In this document: piece by piece, positions 1 to 11,000 of the stretch
How the letters are laid out: each line of letters begins with the position of its first letter
How positions within the stretch are numbered: position 1 is the first letter of the stretch
Assembly: GCA_019096065.1 (NCBI GenBank)
Contig: JAGUCH010000003.1
Coordinates: forward strand, 2,232,001-2,296,000
Source of the DNA: Paracyclopina nana
Lineage: Eukaryota > Arthropoda > Copepoda > Cyclopoida > Cyclopettidae
Direction: 5' to 3'
Length of the DNA stretch: 64,000 nt
Made by a program: the position numbers and the translations under genes
The notes under the pieces: model-generated
Told to the model about the DNA's origin: nothing
What the model saw: only the letters and a program-made list of their open reading frames with translations
Database searches by the model: none

Positions 1-753
1 GTTGACGGAATTGCGTATATTTTCTTATTCGGATCGATTGGATCATCTTTGGTGGTCTTTGTCCGAACTTTGAATGTCATAAGAGTACCTTTGTTGGTAA
101 GCAGGATTGGGGCATTTATGTCAACAGTCCTGATTGGAAACTACGTAGCTTCCGGAGTTTGTATGTCGTTGGTGAGATTCTTGAGCATAGTCAAACCTCA
201 GGTTTTCGACAGTTACTCTGATGCTCACATATCAAAAGTGATCAAAGTATTGTCCATTTCCTGGGGATTTCTATGTACGAGCTTGGACTTTGCTTTCTTC
301 ACTAACATCGATGATAGTGAATTTTTCAAGATTTTCATGGGCCTCACCGGGGACAAGGTAGTTGTAGTGCCCAAATCCGTCTCTTTTAACCATTTCCTTC
401 TGGTCCTTTTCTTTGTTGGCCTTCAGATTTTCATCGAGCACCAAAGATTCAAGGAAAAAGGATGCGGATTTCACTCATGTTTTCAGTGCAATGTGAAAGC
501 AGAAAAGAAAGAGGAATTCAATGTGAATTTTTTTCGATCGGTTCTTTTCATTTTCACTGTGATGATGGGCAATGCTTTAATTGCTAATTTCCTAATGCCA
601 CCTCAATATAATTTGGCCTCCAGTGTTTTTCAAGGTTTGACATTGAATATATTCATGGTGGCCTTTTTGGTGAATAAGGGGGACAAAATGAAGAACCATG
701 TGAAGCAATGGATAATGGATTCTATAGTGTTTCGTTATTTAATTCTGAAATAA
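1..753 (+). CDS. 7-transmembrane receptor-like protein, 3' part
   Basis: The frame is open from the first base of the window to a TAA at 751-753, so the start lies upstream. The 250 visible residues hold about six hydrophobic segments separated by short loops. The segment resembling TM3 ends in SLVRFLSIVKP, which sits like the DRY-P region of class A GPCRs but lacks the Asp. A Cys-rich, charged loop (about residues 150-170) precedes two last membrane segments and a short basic tail. I infer a plasma-membrane receptor. The subfamily is not recognisable and it could be a lineage-specific chemoreceptor. No intron is needed in the visible part. It is not an obvious close relative of the other 7TM gene at 61540-62637, although both have the same general layout. 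Confidence 0.6.
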   Translation, partial: VDGIAYIFLFGSIGSSLVVFVRTLNVIRVPLLVSRIGAFMSTVLIGNYVASGVCMSLVRFLSIVKPQVFDSYSDAHISKVIKVLSISWGFLCTSLDFAFFTNIDDSEFFKIFMGLTGDKVVVVPKSVSFNHFLLVLFFVGLQIFIEHQRFKEKGCGFHSCFQCNVKAEKKEEFNVNFFRSVLFIFTVMMGNALIANFLMPPQYNLASSVFQGLTLNIFMVAFLVNKGDKMKNHVKQWIMDSIVFRYLILK

Positions 754-2420
754 ACTATCAAATCTCCACAATCGGAAATTTTGATTAAAGTACTATATTA
801 ATAGTTTTTTTGCTCATCTTGACCTCGAGTTTTTTATATTTCGCGGAGCTAGTTGGTAGGTTTCTTGTAGATGCTGTTTTTAAGATTTAGTAGCTCTCGT
901 ACTTAGAAGAACATTTTATTATCCAAGAATGCAGGCTCAGTTGAAACTATTAGTTCCTTTCTTTGGCTCTCATTTTTGAACATGAAAGAGAAAAAGTTCA
1001 TCAGGATAAGGATTTGCCTTTCCAAAATGGGAGAGCTCTAAATTAATCTGTATGCGTGCGTGACAATTTTTCTTCGTAAATGCAGTTTTTGCTAGCATCC
1101 AATCCCCAAGAAAAAAACATGTTTCTCTCTGTAATTTTTTGTTATGGTCCTTGTGATATTTTTGTACATTTTCACTAGAAAGCTCTTTGTTTTTAGTTAC
1201 TTTTTCAGAGTAGTGCTTCTGAAGAATAATGCTATGGTTATTTTCAGTCATGTATATATTTTCTTGAATTCCGATTGCACTCTATAATTATTGTTTTACG
1301 ACAACAATCATTTTGTTTTGATTGCTTTATTTCATAGCTTTCAATTAAGCAGTTTTTCACTTTAATATTCCAAATTAAAAATAGGTTGGGTGATTTTGCA
1401 AGAGTAACGTTGCGTTGTCGGGCACAAAACTAGCAACGGAAAAAAAGTTGGCAGACACTGATTACTGTATGTAGTACACAAGCAGTGCTGGGTTCGTGTG
1501 TTAAAAGCACGTGTAAAAAATGCACCACAAAAACTGGACTCGTTTATTGTATGCATTAAAACTCGACATTTTACTCGAACACACACACACACGCGCATGC
1601 AACTACATAGACTACGTACACAATAAGAGTACAATACCCCTGAAAAAAAGGGAGGCATGTCGATGTTCTTTGTTCCCCTTTTTTCCGTTGATTTGGGGGA
1701 AAGTATGCTAAGTACTGCTCCACCTTCAAGGCTAGGCCAACAAAGAGCAGGAGCAGCATTTTGACCAAATTTCCACCCTGCAGCTTGTAGTTCAGCATGT
1801 CTGACCGAACTTCCCAACAACGAAAACGAGTCACTTTATCAGACACCCGCCCGTAGACACTCGCGCGCGTGCTCGCATCAGAAAATCAGAAAGGAGCAGG
1901 GGTGCATTTCTATTGATGTAGCAAAGTGTACAGCTCAAACTTCATATACATACCCAGGCCGAAAATATCCATGTCAGCCCTTTAAAACGACGCATTTCGG
2001 CAAATTGCAAATCCCATGCAAACTGACTAATTAATGATGCTAGGCTACCCTATATTTTCATGCTTGATGCAATCAGATATGGGAATAAATAGAGATGCGC
2101 AACTGCGCGCGCGCGCGTCGCATCTTAAGGGTACCATATCCTAGTAAATGATGATATACGCTCACTATAAGGTAAATATTCAATAGGGCATGCATAATGT
2201 CGGGGCCACCCCAGCTGTCCTTGCCGTCAGATGGCGTTTGGCGCGGCGTTGCGTCCGTTGGAAACTCGGCCCAGTAGGCCGTTCGGGCAGCCCGCGGCTA
2301 AGCCGGCCTTTTTTGCGGCCCGGCCCGACAGGCGTCGGCATAATGCCTACTAGTCGTAGTTGAGCCACCACCACCAAGAACTAAGGAAGGCGTCACTGCA
2401 CTCGGAGTTGCACAAAGCAA
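754..2420. other. Intergenic region and putative 5' end of the BTB zinc-finger gene
   Basis: No convincing coding frame. It contains a (CA)n/CG alternating tract at about 1579-1597, a second alternating GC tract at 2105-2117, and a CpG- and GC-rich stretch at about 2180-2640 unlike the AT-rich flanks. A probable non-coding first exon of the downstream gene ends at 2422 (AAAG|GTAAGG), with its acceptor TTTTTGCAG at 2694. Confidence 0.5.
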
Positions 2421-2695
2421 AGGTAAGGCTTCCGGCCTTTTTTCAGGCCCTGTCCTTTTAAGGCCCAGGGGCTACTACCATAGATGCCCGCATCGGGCTG
2501 CAGCCCTGGCATGCCCCCTTTTTGCTGCTAGGGCTCACTTTTGGCTCGGCCGCGTGTTCTTTATGTGCATGCACTGGCCGGGCCGCGTGCTTTTTTTTGC
2601 TGCTGTGGGTGCGGGCCTATAATAATGTGCGTGAAGCAGGGTAAAGTAAATCCGGGGCCTACTTTTTTAAATTAATTTCAATTCCTTTTTGCAGG

Positions 2696-2763
2696 ATGAT
2701 GATGTGAGGTGAAGAGGGCTCGTAGCAGCAGCACCCTTGTGGCCTTTTTTATACTATGTACTA
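2696..2763 (+). promoter_or_regulatory. Two minimal uORFs in the 5' UTR of the BTB zinc-finger gene
   Basis: Directly after the predicted acceptor (2694) lies ATG ATG ATG TGA (2696-2707). A second two-codon uORF, ATG TAC TAG, lies at 2755-2763. Both end before the main ATG at 2818, so they could lower or gate translation. The sequence shows them directly; the regulatory effect is inferred. Confidence 0.4.
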
Positions 2764-2817
2764 GAATTAGAAAAAACTGCCTGATCTCTCTGGTTTACTG
2801 ATCTCGATATTACATTA

Positions 2818-4694
2818 ATGACAATGGAGGATACCACCCCACACACTGCCGAAGAAGTCGTGGCCAGCACGCTTGGCCAGACCGACAACGAACTATCTCC
2901 GCCCACGACGCTGACCCCGGGGGTGGCGGGTGGTACCCCCTCACCCCTGCGAGGTCCAATCGAAGAGGACCGAAGGGCCATTCTGGAGCCCAAAATAGAG
3001 TACGAAGAGGAGCTGCTCCTCAAGTGGGATGACCACCACAAGAGCTTCTTTGAGCTGGCTGAAGATCTGTGCCACCAAGAGCAGTTCATCGATGTCACCC
3101 TCTCGTGTGGCGAGCACAACTTCCCCGCCCACAAGCTAGTCTTGTCCGTCTGCAGCCCCTACTTCCGACACCTGTTCCTCATGAACCCGTGCAAACACCC
3201 CATTGTCGTGCTCAAGGATGTGCACTTCAAGTACATGAAGCTGCTCCTCATGTACATGTACAGGGGAGAAGTGTCATGCCCTCAGGAGGATTTGCACGGG
3301 CTCCTGAAGACTGCGCGCGGCCTTCAAATACGAGGCCTTGTGGAGCTTGAGCGAAAGCGAGAAGCCGAAGGATTTCTGGCCTCAGCCACCGGCTCTCCCA
3401 TCAAGCGGCCGCCATCCGATATTCATGATGGAGCCTCCACAACCTCGTGTGACCTCGATTCTCGCGGGGGCGATGATCTCTCCATTGATGATGTCCGCTC
3501 CAGGCTGCATGGTCAGTTGGACATTCAGCCCATCCTTGGCCATCCTGACAACTCGTTACCTCCATTGAGGCCACCTTCCAACCGACCTCCATGGATTCAT
3601 GGCCACCAAAGAACACCACCTCCAGCCCATACAACCTCAAAGGCCTTTGCCACCAGCTCAAGCAATGATGGAACTGGAACTGGCTCCGAAGGTCAGCACT
3701 CCGATCCGGATGACCAAGCTCGGAACTACCATGCAAGGCTGAAACGGGAAAGAGAAACGCCCACCAGCAATAAAGGCATTGACCACTCTGGATGGGGAGA
3801 CCACAATGGCCGGGATCCCTCAAGAGCTTCACCTGTTGGCGCGCAGCCACCAAGATCTCGATCGAGGCCAAACTCATCCTCCAATGGATCTGCCAGCAAT
3901 GCAGCCATTTTGGCAGCCGCCCAAGCTGCTGGAATGCCCTTATCAGCCTTGGACCCGTCTGACCCCATGAGTTCCATGAATGCACTTTTAGCTGCAGCTC
4001 AGGTAAGCAGTCTGAAAAATATGTTTATTTGTTCAAATGCATTTCTCATATTTACTTGCACAGGCTCAAAGTGGGACTCCGCCAACAACCTTGTCGTCAC
4101 TTCTCCCCTTGCCATCGTCCATTTCAGCCACATCAACATCATCATCACCTGTGGTAGCTACGAGCTCAGGAGCTCCACAGCAGCCTTCAAACACGGGAAC
4201 AAATGGCCAAGGAGTTGATCTAAGTCAACAAGCCGCAGCTATGGCAAATGTAATGGATCTCTCGATGATGATTTTCCTTCAAAATGTTGACATAGCCTTT
4301 ATTTTTTGTTTAGCAGCTTCAATTGTACTACTACATGCAAAAAGTTGCCTCTGCGGGCATGGGTAATCCCAAAGAGAGGAAAGAGTGTCCTATATGCAGC
4401 AAAACTCTGTACGATCGGTCCACTTGGAACAGGCATATGAGGATTCACACAGGTATAAGCATCACATTCAATTACTATTATAGTGGTAATTTTTAAACAA
4501 GTTCCCACTTGCATCTAATGGTATATTTTTCAGGTGAAAAGCCGTATCCTTGCCGTTTTTGTGGCCGACGTTTCCGTACCAATTACAACAAACTTGGGCA
4601 TGAAAAGAAGTGTCCCGATCGACATTCAACCTCGATCACTCCGCAGCCTCAACCAGCGACTGGAGGTCAGGCCGAAAACACGGTTTTTCGATGA
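2818..4694 (+). CDS. BTB/POZ and C2H2 zinc-finger transcription factor
   Basis: Predicted exons 2818-4002, 4064-4249, 4317-4452 and 4534-4694 join in frame to 555 aa. Residues ~75-185 are a BTB/POZ dimerisation domain (FIDVTLSCGEHNFPAHKLVL, then FRHLF and YMYRGEV), as in tramtrack/broad-type arthropod regulators. A long Ser/Pro/Asn-rich linker follows. Near the C terminus come one C2H2 finger (CPICSK...HMRIH, from ~481), the HTGEKPY linker, and a second finger ending in Cys (CRFCGRRF...HEKKC). Introns are 61-81 bp. The third exon could start at 4314 instead of 4317 (NAGNAG acceptor), adding one Gln. A nuclear DNA-binding regulator is expected. The orthologue is not identified. The main ATG may be 2818 or the Met two codons downstream. 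Confidence 0.85.
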
Positions 4695-6246
4695 ATCATC
4701 CTCAGGTCGCGCGCGCATTTTTGTTTCTAGTGAACTCATAGCAAAGAACCACCGAAATTGTTTTTGTTTCCTCCTCCTCCAAATCTGTCTGATCTCTCAC
4801 CTATTTATTTATTGTTTTTACTTGTTTTGATCTCGTGATCTCTTTCTTCCTATGAATCATCCCAATTATCCCCTTTAGGAAAGCAAACAAAAAATTGAAA
4901 TAATCAAAAAAACCACAACAATGGCTGTTGCTCATCAGTGAACACTCAAAAAGTGGGATCAATTTTGATACTGCCAACAAAACAAATCACTACCACATTC
5001 ACATAAAGTGAAGCTCACCAATATTGTGTCTCATCATGACTTTTGTACATTTTTGTATGGAACTACAAATTACTTATGAATAATGCAGCCATTCCAGCAA
5101 AAGGATATTTTTGCAGCTATAGCTCAACCTGGTGAAAAACTTCTACTACTACTTCTCCTTTTTCAACTACAATAATAACTGCTACCAATTGATCTCCTGA
5201 TGTAATATGTACCATGCTGCTCAACAAGTTTTGCAGATTTCTCTCAGATCTCTTCAGATGATAACCTCCCTTTGTTCTTCAAAAAAGCCAAAGCAATCAA
5301 CACCTTTGATTTTCTCCCTCCTCTTTTTTCTGGATTTGGTAAGATAAAAAAGAATCGAGCTTGTTTTTGAAAAAGTTCCTGCAACTCAAGTTACATTAAG
5401 TTACTTTAGCTTCCCATATAGTAATTTGTATGAGCACAATTGCAAATTAAATGCAATCTTATATTTCTTTCGTTTTGATATCCGAGCAAGTTTTTTCTAC
5501 CATGCCACGCCACCTAACGGCGAAAAAAGGCAAAGCAGAAAAGAAACTAAAGTACCCTATAAATAACTATATTTGGCTGAAAGCATCAATACATTTAGTG
5601 TAAAAATGCAAGTGTATATCATGCCTCCTTTTGTACCATATGTGTCAATATTTTTTCATAGCAACTTGCGAAAACACTGTTTTAGGCATACTAGTCCAAA
5701 TTTTGCAAAAATTTGGTGACTTCAAGATCTCGTTTCTCAAAAATGAAGCCAAATGTGTGACATTATTATTTTGTACCATACGCCGAACTGAGCAAATAAA
5801 CATTTGGTGAAACTATACTTGATCATTTATTTCAACTCGGTGTCTATAACATGGGCATTTCAGTTGCATAATATACTGTATAGATGAGGCAATTTTAAAA
5901 GAATTTGTTTTCCTTCATTTTTTGGCGTTTCTTCGTTGTGAATATTTTTTCTTGTAGAATAAAATCATTGGGTTCTATAAAAATGAAAGCTTTATAGCGC
6001 TCAAAATTGGCAATTTCATGAAAAATTAGCATAACAATCCTTTTTTTAAGCATACCATTTAGCTTCGAGCAAATACTGCCATCTAGTAGTGACTAAAGTT
6101 ACATAGCATTGAGCGGAATTTTGTGAATTCGGCAATAATTCATTGGGATCCAAGTAAAGAAAGTATTATTAAAATAATTTGAATTGTAAGAAAAAAATCA
6201 GAATTCACAAAATTCAGCTAAATGCTTCTTCACCAGCAAAAAAAGC
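4695..6246. other. 3' UTR of BTB zinc-finger gene and AT-rich intergenic region
   Basis: Long AT-rich stretch between two converging genes. It probably includes the 3' UTR of the BTB gene. No coding frame, repeat array or RNA gene is evident. Confidence 0.4.
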
Positions 6247-8090
6247 TTAGCACTCCTCCAGGCTAAAAATGAGGTCAGAATTGGTCTCATTTAGGAATTT
6301 GTTATCTATGGCCCTGCTAAAGTCTTCGCTGCTCTTCTTGAAAGAGGCCAACGCTTCTTCAGCATCAGAGTCTTCCTCCTCTTGATTGCTGGAAGCATCT
6401 CCTTCAGACATTCTTCTCTTTTCAGCAGCCTTCCGTCTCTTTTGGCCAGCCTTCTTCAAATTCTTCAGCTTCTGCCCCAAAATGGAGGAGTTGGACCGGT
6501 ACACTTGTCTTTGCACAACCTCGTTGAACTTGACGCATTTCTTCTCTTCGCACTTCTCCTGTAACGTTGCCACCATTTGCATATCTTGAGCCTGAGACTC
6601 GGAGAAGCATCTGGATCGCTTCAGGATTCCCCTCAGTCGTTTCCTGCTTAAAATGGACCCGGATTTGCTCACAAGGAACCTGGAGCCTTCTCCAGGCTGT
6701 GACATGGAAATAATCGAGTCCTGGGACTCCTCATGATCTCGGTCGTCATCATTGTCATCCTGGAGAAAAGCGTCATCAAATCTCAATTCAGGCAGTAAGT
6801 AAAAGAGATGAACTGATTAACCTGTTTGGCGTCAAAGTTGAGGTAATTATTCTTCACAGCCCTAAATTGAACCAAAGGAGTGGACTCGTTCAGGTCAGAC
6901 AGAGACGAGCCCACTTGGTATGAACTGGCTCCATAAGGTATGGAGAGCTGCATGAGAACATTTTTGTCCCACACTTCCACCTCCAAGTTATCAAGGCTCA
7001 GTTCTTCTTGGTGAATGTTGGCCTCTCCATCGAAATTGAAGGCCACGCAGAATCCGTATTGGGTAGGAGCTCCAGAGGAGTGAAAGCACAATTGGTAGCC
7101 CTTGTCCGGTATGACAACCCTCTCAAGGTCCTCAGTGACAACATTGGCAACTTTGATGGTGAAGACCAAAAGGCCTTCGTAGCTGTTACTGGTGAATGGA
7201 GGGAGTTCTTGGAAATCGAGGCCAATGCCTGAATCGGTGGAGGCCACGCGCCCAACACACTCCTTGGCAGCCTTGACTGGAAGAGTCACTTGCAAGCAAT
7301 GATCAGCCTTGTTGAACTTGGCTGATCCCTGCTCTTCGTGCACTGGGTAGTCCAGGCTCAGCACAAGCTTGTAGTCATTGGACTCGAGCGTTACCTCGTG
7401 CTCAAGCACATCCAGATCAATGCCATTGGCTGAAGACATTTCAGGTAGCGTGATCTCCAGGATGATCATGCTTGGCCTTGGTTGATCCTCCTTGGTCTCA
7501 TACTTGATGCAATACTTGGGCTCCTTCTTCCTGGAATCAACCAGTTCAACTTGGTCTTCCTCCTCCAAAGGTCTCTTGATCATGGCAGTGGGTATGGAGC
7601 CCTTGAACCTGAGCTTGGGATACCGAACACCTTGACGATCCAGCTGGATGTTGAACGTTTTCTCAATGTTGTCCAAGGCTGAGGAATTAACTTGTTCTTT
7701 GAACCGAAAGCAATCTTGGCAATTTCGCATGACATCAGGGTGAAAGAGGGCATCCAGGACAAGGCACTCTTGGCCAGCCTTGTCCATGTCCCTCCTCGGC
7801 CTGGTCAAGGTAGGCACGAGGCAATTGGAGGTAGACAGGCCAGAGTCTTCAGTGCAGACATTGATAAACAGCTTGCCAAGGCCATCAATCAGGGATTCCA
7901 TTTCTTGGCCAGCATTGACAATGGAGGTCTTGATCACATACCCAGGTTGGGGAGTGATCAGAGTCACTTGGTTGGTGGCCTCCATCTGAGCCAGGGCGAG
8001 CTTGTCCATGGCTGGGCTGACAATGTCACTGATCACCATGGGTGTCATCCCCGCCAAGTTGTTGGTGGTGCTCATGCACATATTCGCCAT
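6247..8090 (-). CDS. DNAAF2/Ktu: Protein kintoun (axonemal dynein preassembly factor DNAAF2)
   Basis: Two exons, 8090-6822 and 6759-6247, encode 593 aa. The 62-bp intron uses CAG|GTTAAT and CTCCAG|GATGAC. The N-terminal half is a PIH1 domain: QPGYVIKTS, then KLFINVC, then NIEKTFNIQLDRQ and YPKLRFKGS. A C-terminal CS/PIH-C-like segment (YKLVLSLDYPV, then KFNKADHCLQVTLPV) matches the order in animal kintoun proteins. The tail has LRGILKRSRCFSES, a kintoun-like basic motif, and an acidic end. Family role: cytoplasmic co-chaperone that folds axonemal dynein heavy chains before ciliary import. The N terminus is shorter than in vertebrate proteins. The gene suggests the species makes motile cilia or flagella, for example sperm or chordotonal neurons. 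Confidence 0.88.
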
Positions 8091-9014
8091 TTTGGAGTTT
8101 TCCGTGTGTGTGGTTCAAGTTGAACTACTGCGTTTCTTTCTGAACTTCTCAGCGACCGGTTGGGTCGGAAAAAATCCAGGGTACATATATACATAGTACA
8201 AAACAAGACAGAAATGCAGTTGCCCTCACACACACACGTGTGTGCACGTGTTCAACATATGAACTTAAACGAGTTGCTCAATTTCTTCTTTTTTTAGCAA
8301 GGCCATTCGTATTTTTAGGTCATGTTGAATTGCTTACGAATGAGCATATAAATCAATTGATGCATGTCATAATTTAACATGGAATAGAATTAATGTCTTT
8401 ATCAGAAAATAAACACATCTTAATTAGGCGCTTCTCCTAAGCAATTTAATTATATTATTATCTACTAATGCAGTTATTGGACTGATGATATTTTGGTCAG
8501 AAATATAATAGAGAGTTGAGGTACTGCGAAGCACTTGAAATTGCAGGTAACGCGTTCTTTTTGGATAACAGCTGATTTGAGGAGAGAGTAGTCCCAACTC
8601 GGCATTTATTTTCCACTTGAAGGCCATGCACCCAATCAGTTTAAGCCGGATTGTAAAAAACCGGAGCAATTCCGATATCGACGCGATATCACCACTTTTT
8701 TACTGAAATACTTAGGATACTTAATACTAAAGATAAGTACATTCAATGCAGCCTCAGTAACAGGGTATACGATAATAAGGGAAAGTTAAACAGCAAATCG
8801 TTGTTGCAAATATGGTAGTGTTTCAAATATCATAAATGAATGGATGACTTAAAATTGGTGGCACCCGCGTTGATGCAAATTAAAATCACTTTTTGTGCAC
8901 CTCTTTCGCATGCTTTTCCTGGGCTGCCTTTGAAATGAAGATTGACTCACATTCATAACTATGAAGAATAGAAAAGTTAAATAGTTTTGCTACATTTTGA
9001 AAAAAAGAATCCAA
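8091..9014. other. Intergenic region with palindromic CACGTG pair
   Basis: Spacer between the Kintoun start and the 3' end of the BTB-PHD gene. It holds a 14-bp palindrome CACACACGTGTGTG at 8231-8244. Two CACGTG E-boxes (8235-8240 and 8245-8250) are four bases apart, about 145-160 bp upstream of the Kintoun ATG. The remainder is AT-rich and without features. Confidence 0.5.
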
Positions 9015-10266
9015 TTACCAAAAGAACAAATCTTCTGAAGATCCCTGCTTGTTGGCATCACTTCCATTGGTTGATGAAGAGCTTGGTTGCAGTTTGGCCT
9101 TTTTGGAGGCTCTCTTTGAAGCATCCTTGGTGGAAGCATTTGTACTGGAGGAGCTGCTGGAAGAGGAGCTCGATGAGGAAGAGGAGCTGGATGAGGAAGA
9201 AGAGTCTGAGGAGGAGGAAGACAAAGTGGAGTTTTTCCTCTTCAAGGTTGAGGGCTTTGTTTTATTCAGGGATTTTGGAGGAGCTGGAGCTTCTTCAGGT
9301 TCATCCTCTTTCGCTTGGGCTGCTAAAAAAAATAACATTCATTTTTAAAAATTTCCTTTCTTTAAGAATGCTAAGGAAGTTAGGGAAGCCAAGCTTAAGG
9401 AGTATTGTGCATGATTTACCTCGGATACTTTTGCTGTCTTTCAGTTCGCATTTCGGGCACATCCATTTGCATTTCGTCAGTTCTTTGACTTCGTCCTTGT
9501 TCAAATTGAGGCAAGAAATGTGATACCACTCTTCGCAGAAGTCACATCCAATCATGCCAGGTCTCTCTGGCTCGCGACACAAGCAATACTTTACTGAGGA
9601 TTGGTCAGTATTTGGAGGTCGACTGTTCCTCGTCGGCCTCGAGGGCCTTGGATAAGGAGCAGGAGATTTGGCAGCCTCATCTGCAGAAGATGAAATTGAC
9701 ACAGCTGCTGGTGGGGATTTTCTGGTTGTCACCAATGCTGGCACAATGATTGGGCTTTTCTCCTTTTCAATTTGCAATGTTTTGCCACCAAGAAGAATTC
9801 TCTTTTTTCTTTGGCTGTTGAGCTCCTTGGGCGCGGACTTGTCAATTCTCACTGCAGCAATGTCGACTCCAAGGAGGTTGCAAATCTCATTGACATGTCC
9901 AATCGTCTCTTCTGGGACAGATCGCACCTCTCCCCTGTAGATCAAGGATAGGAACATTGACATAGACTCCATGGGAACCTCCTGCAATTGAATAAAGCGG
10001 AATTATTAAAAGCACATTTTTATCTCAATGACGCTAGTTACATCAATGACAATGACAAGTCTCTCCTCTTTTGGCCTCGAATGAGCAATTTTCCTTAGAA
10101 GTGGTGAGATCTGCACCAGAACCTTTCTGTGGGCATGAACAGCTTGAGCATTTTGGCAAATAAAAGTGGTGTCAGTGAGGTGTTCAAGATGGATGAACTC
10201 GAGCAAGTTCGACAACACATTCTTGTGGTGGTGGCTTGACAGCACTTTTTGCATTATCTTCCCCAT
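9015..10266 (-). CDS. BTB/POZ-PHD finger protein
   Basis: Three exons (10266-10042, 9981-9420, 9322-9015) join in frame to 364 aa. The BTB domain spans the first intron: LTDTTFICQNAQAVHAHRKV in exon 1, then MSMFLSLIYRGEVRSVPEE in exon 2. A Pro/Ser linker leads to a PHD finger (about residues 195-250): YCLCREPERPGMIGCDFC, EEWYHISC and CKWMCPKCE, a complete C4HC3 set. The style resembles PHD fingers of CFP1/PHF proteins that read histone H3K4. The last exon is low-complexity: acidic, basic (STLKRKNS), then about 25 serines and a Lys-rich stretch. A chromatin role in the nucleus is inferred. I know of no common family with exactly BTB plus one PHD. Confidence 0.75.
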
Positions 10267-10699
10267 TTTCTGCTCAATTCCTCAGCGAAACATCTCTTTC
10301 AGTCAGAGATTCTTTAGCTTTGCTCTCCTTCTCAGACTCTCTGTTTTGATTACATAGACATCTGTGGATTTGCAATGTGGCTAGCTTGCTGAAGCTGAGA
10401 CTCGTAGATATCTGTGGTGGCAAAACTGAGCGGCGCTCACTGAGACTAAAAAAATGAGTCTTAAAGGACTCTCAGTCTAAAAGAATAGGTAACCCGGAGC
10501 CTAACTGAGCCTTTGACCCAGTTCATTGTATTGCAGTGATATTCTGAAAAATTCCGTTTTCTTCGGTTCGTTACAATTCATTGACTTTGGTAACATTTTT
10601 TGTTTGGTAATTCCTCCAATTAAGGATACTCAAAATGGAATTTGATAATGTATTTTATTGTTTGCAATTCCTAAGATAAAAATAATTGAGCTTTTTTAT
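10267..10699. other. Intergenic region upstream of BTB-PHD gene
   Basis: Presumed promoter side of the minus-strand BTB-PHD gene, ending at the foldback element. No coding signal. The last ten bases (GCTTTTTTAT, 10690-10699) recur directly beyond the far end of the element. Confidence 0.4.
10690..10699. repeat. Putative target-site duplication, left copy
   Basis: GCTTTTTTAT directly abuts the left end of the foldback element. The identical ten bases are at 26187-26196, directly beyond the right end. Confidence 0.65.
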
Positions 10700-10720
10700 G
10701 GCCGCGTCTAAAAGCTGCGC

Positions 10721-10810
10721 CGACCCGCACCAACCCGCACCGACCCGCACCGACCCGCACCAACCCGCACCAAGCCGCACCGACCCGCACCAACCCGCAC
10801 CAACCCGCGC
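10721..10810 (+). repeat. Outer 10-bp tandem repeat, left end
   Basis: Nine consecutive 10-mers of the form C(G/A)ACCCGCAC, C-rich on the plus strand and so G-rich on the minus strand. It mirrors the repeat at 26051-26170. Confidence 0.95.
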
Positions 10811-11000
10811 CATACCACACAAACAAAAAAAAACAAAAAAAAACTAACTAAAAGCTGATAAAGCACTTCTATTAGTAGCAAGCTAGAGCTTTTTGGCAAA
10901 AATGGATATGAAAAGAGCGGTTTTATCAAAACTATTTAATAATGCATAGCTTAAAGTGGAATTGTCAGGTGCTAGCTAGCATGAACTTTAAACTTCAAAA

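Noticed and set aside
1362..1846. Overlapping minus-strand frames of 91-152 codons
   Set aside because: Low-complexity translations across CA repeats, no splice sites or motifs.
9125..9240. Plus-strand Glu-rich frame
   Set aside because: It is the antisense shadow of the poly-serine codons in the BTB-PHD gene.
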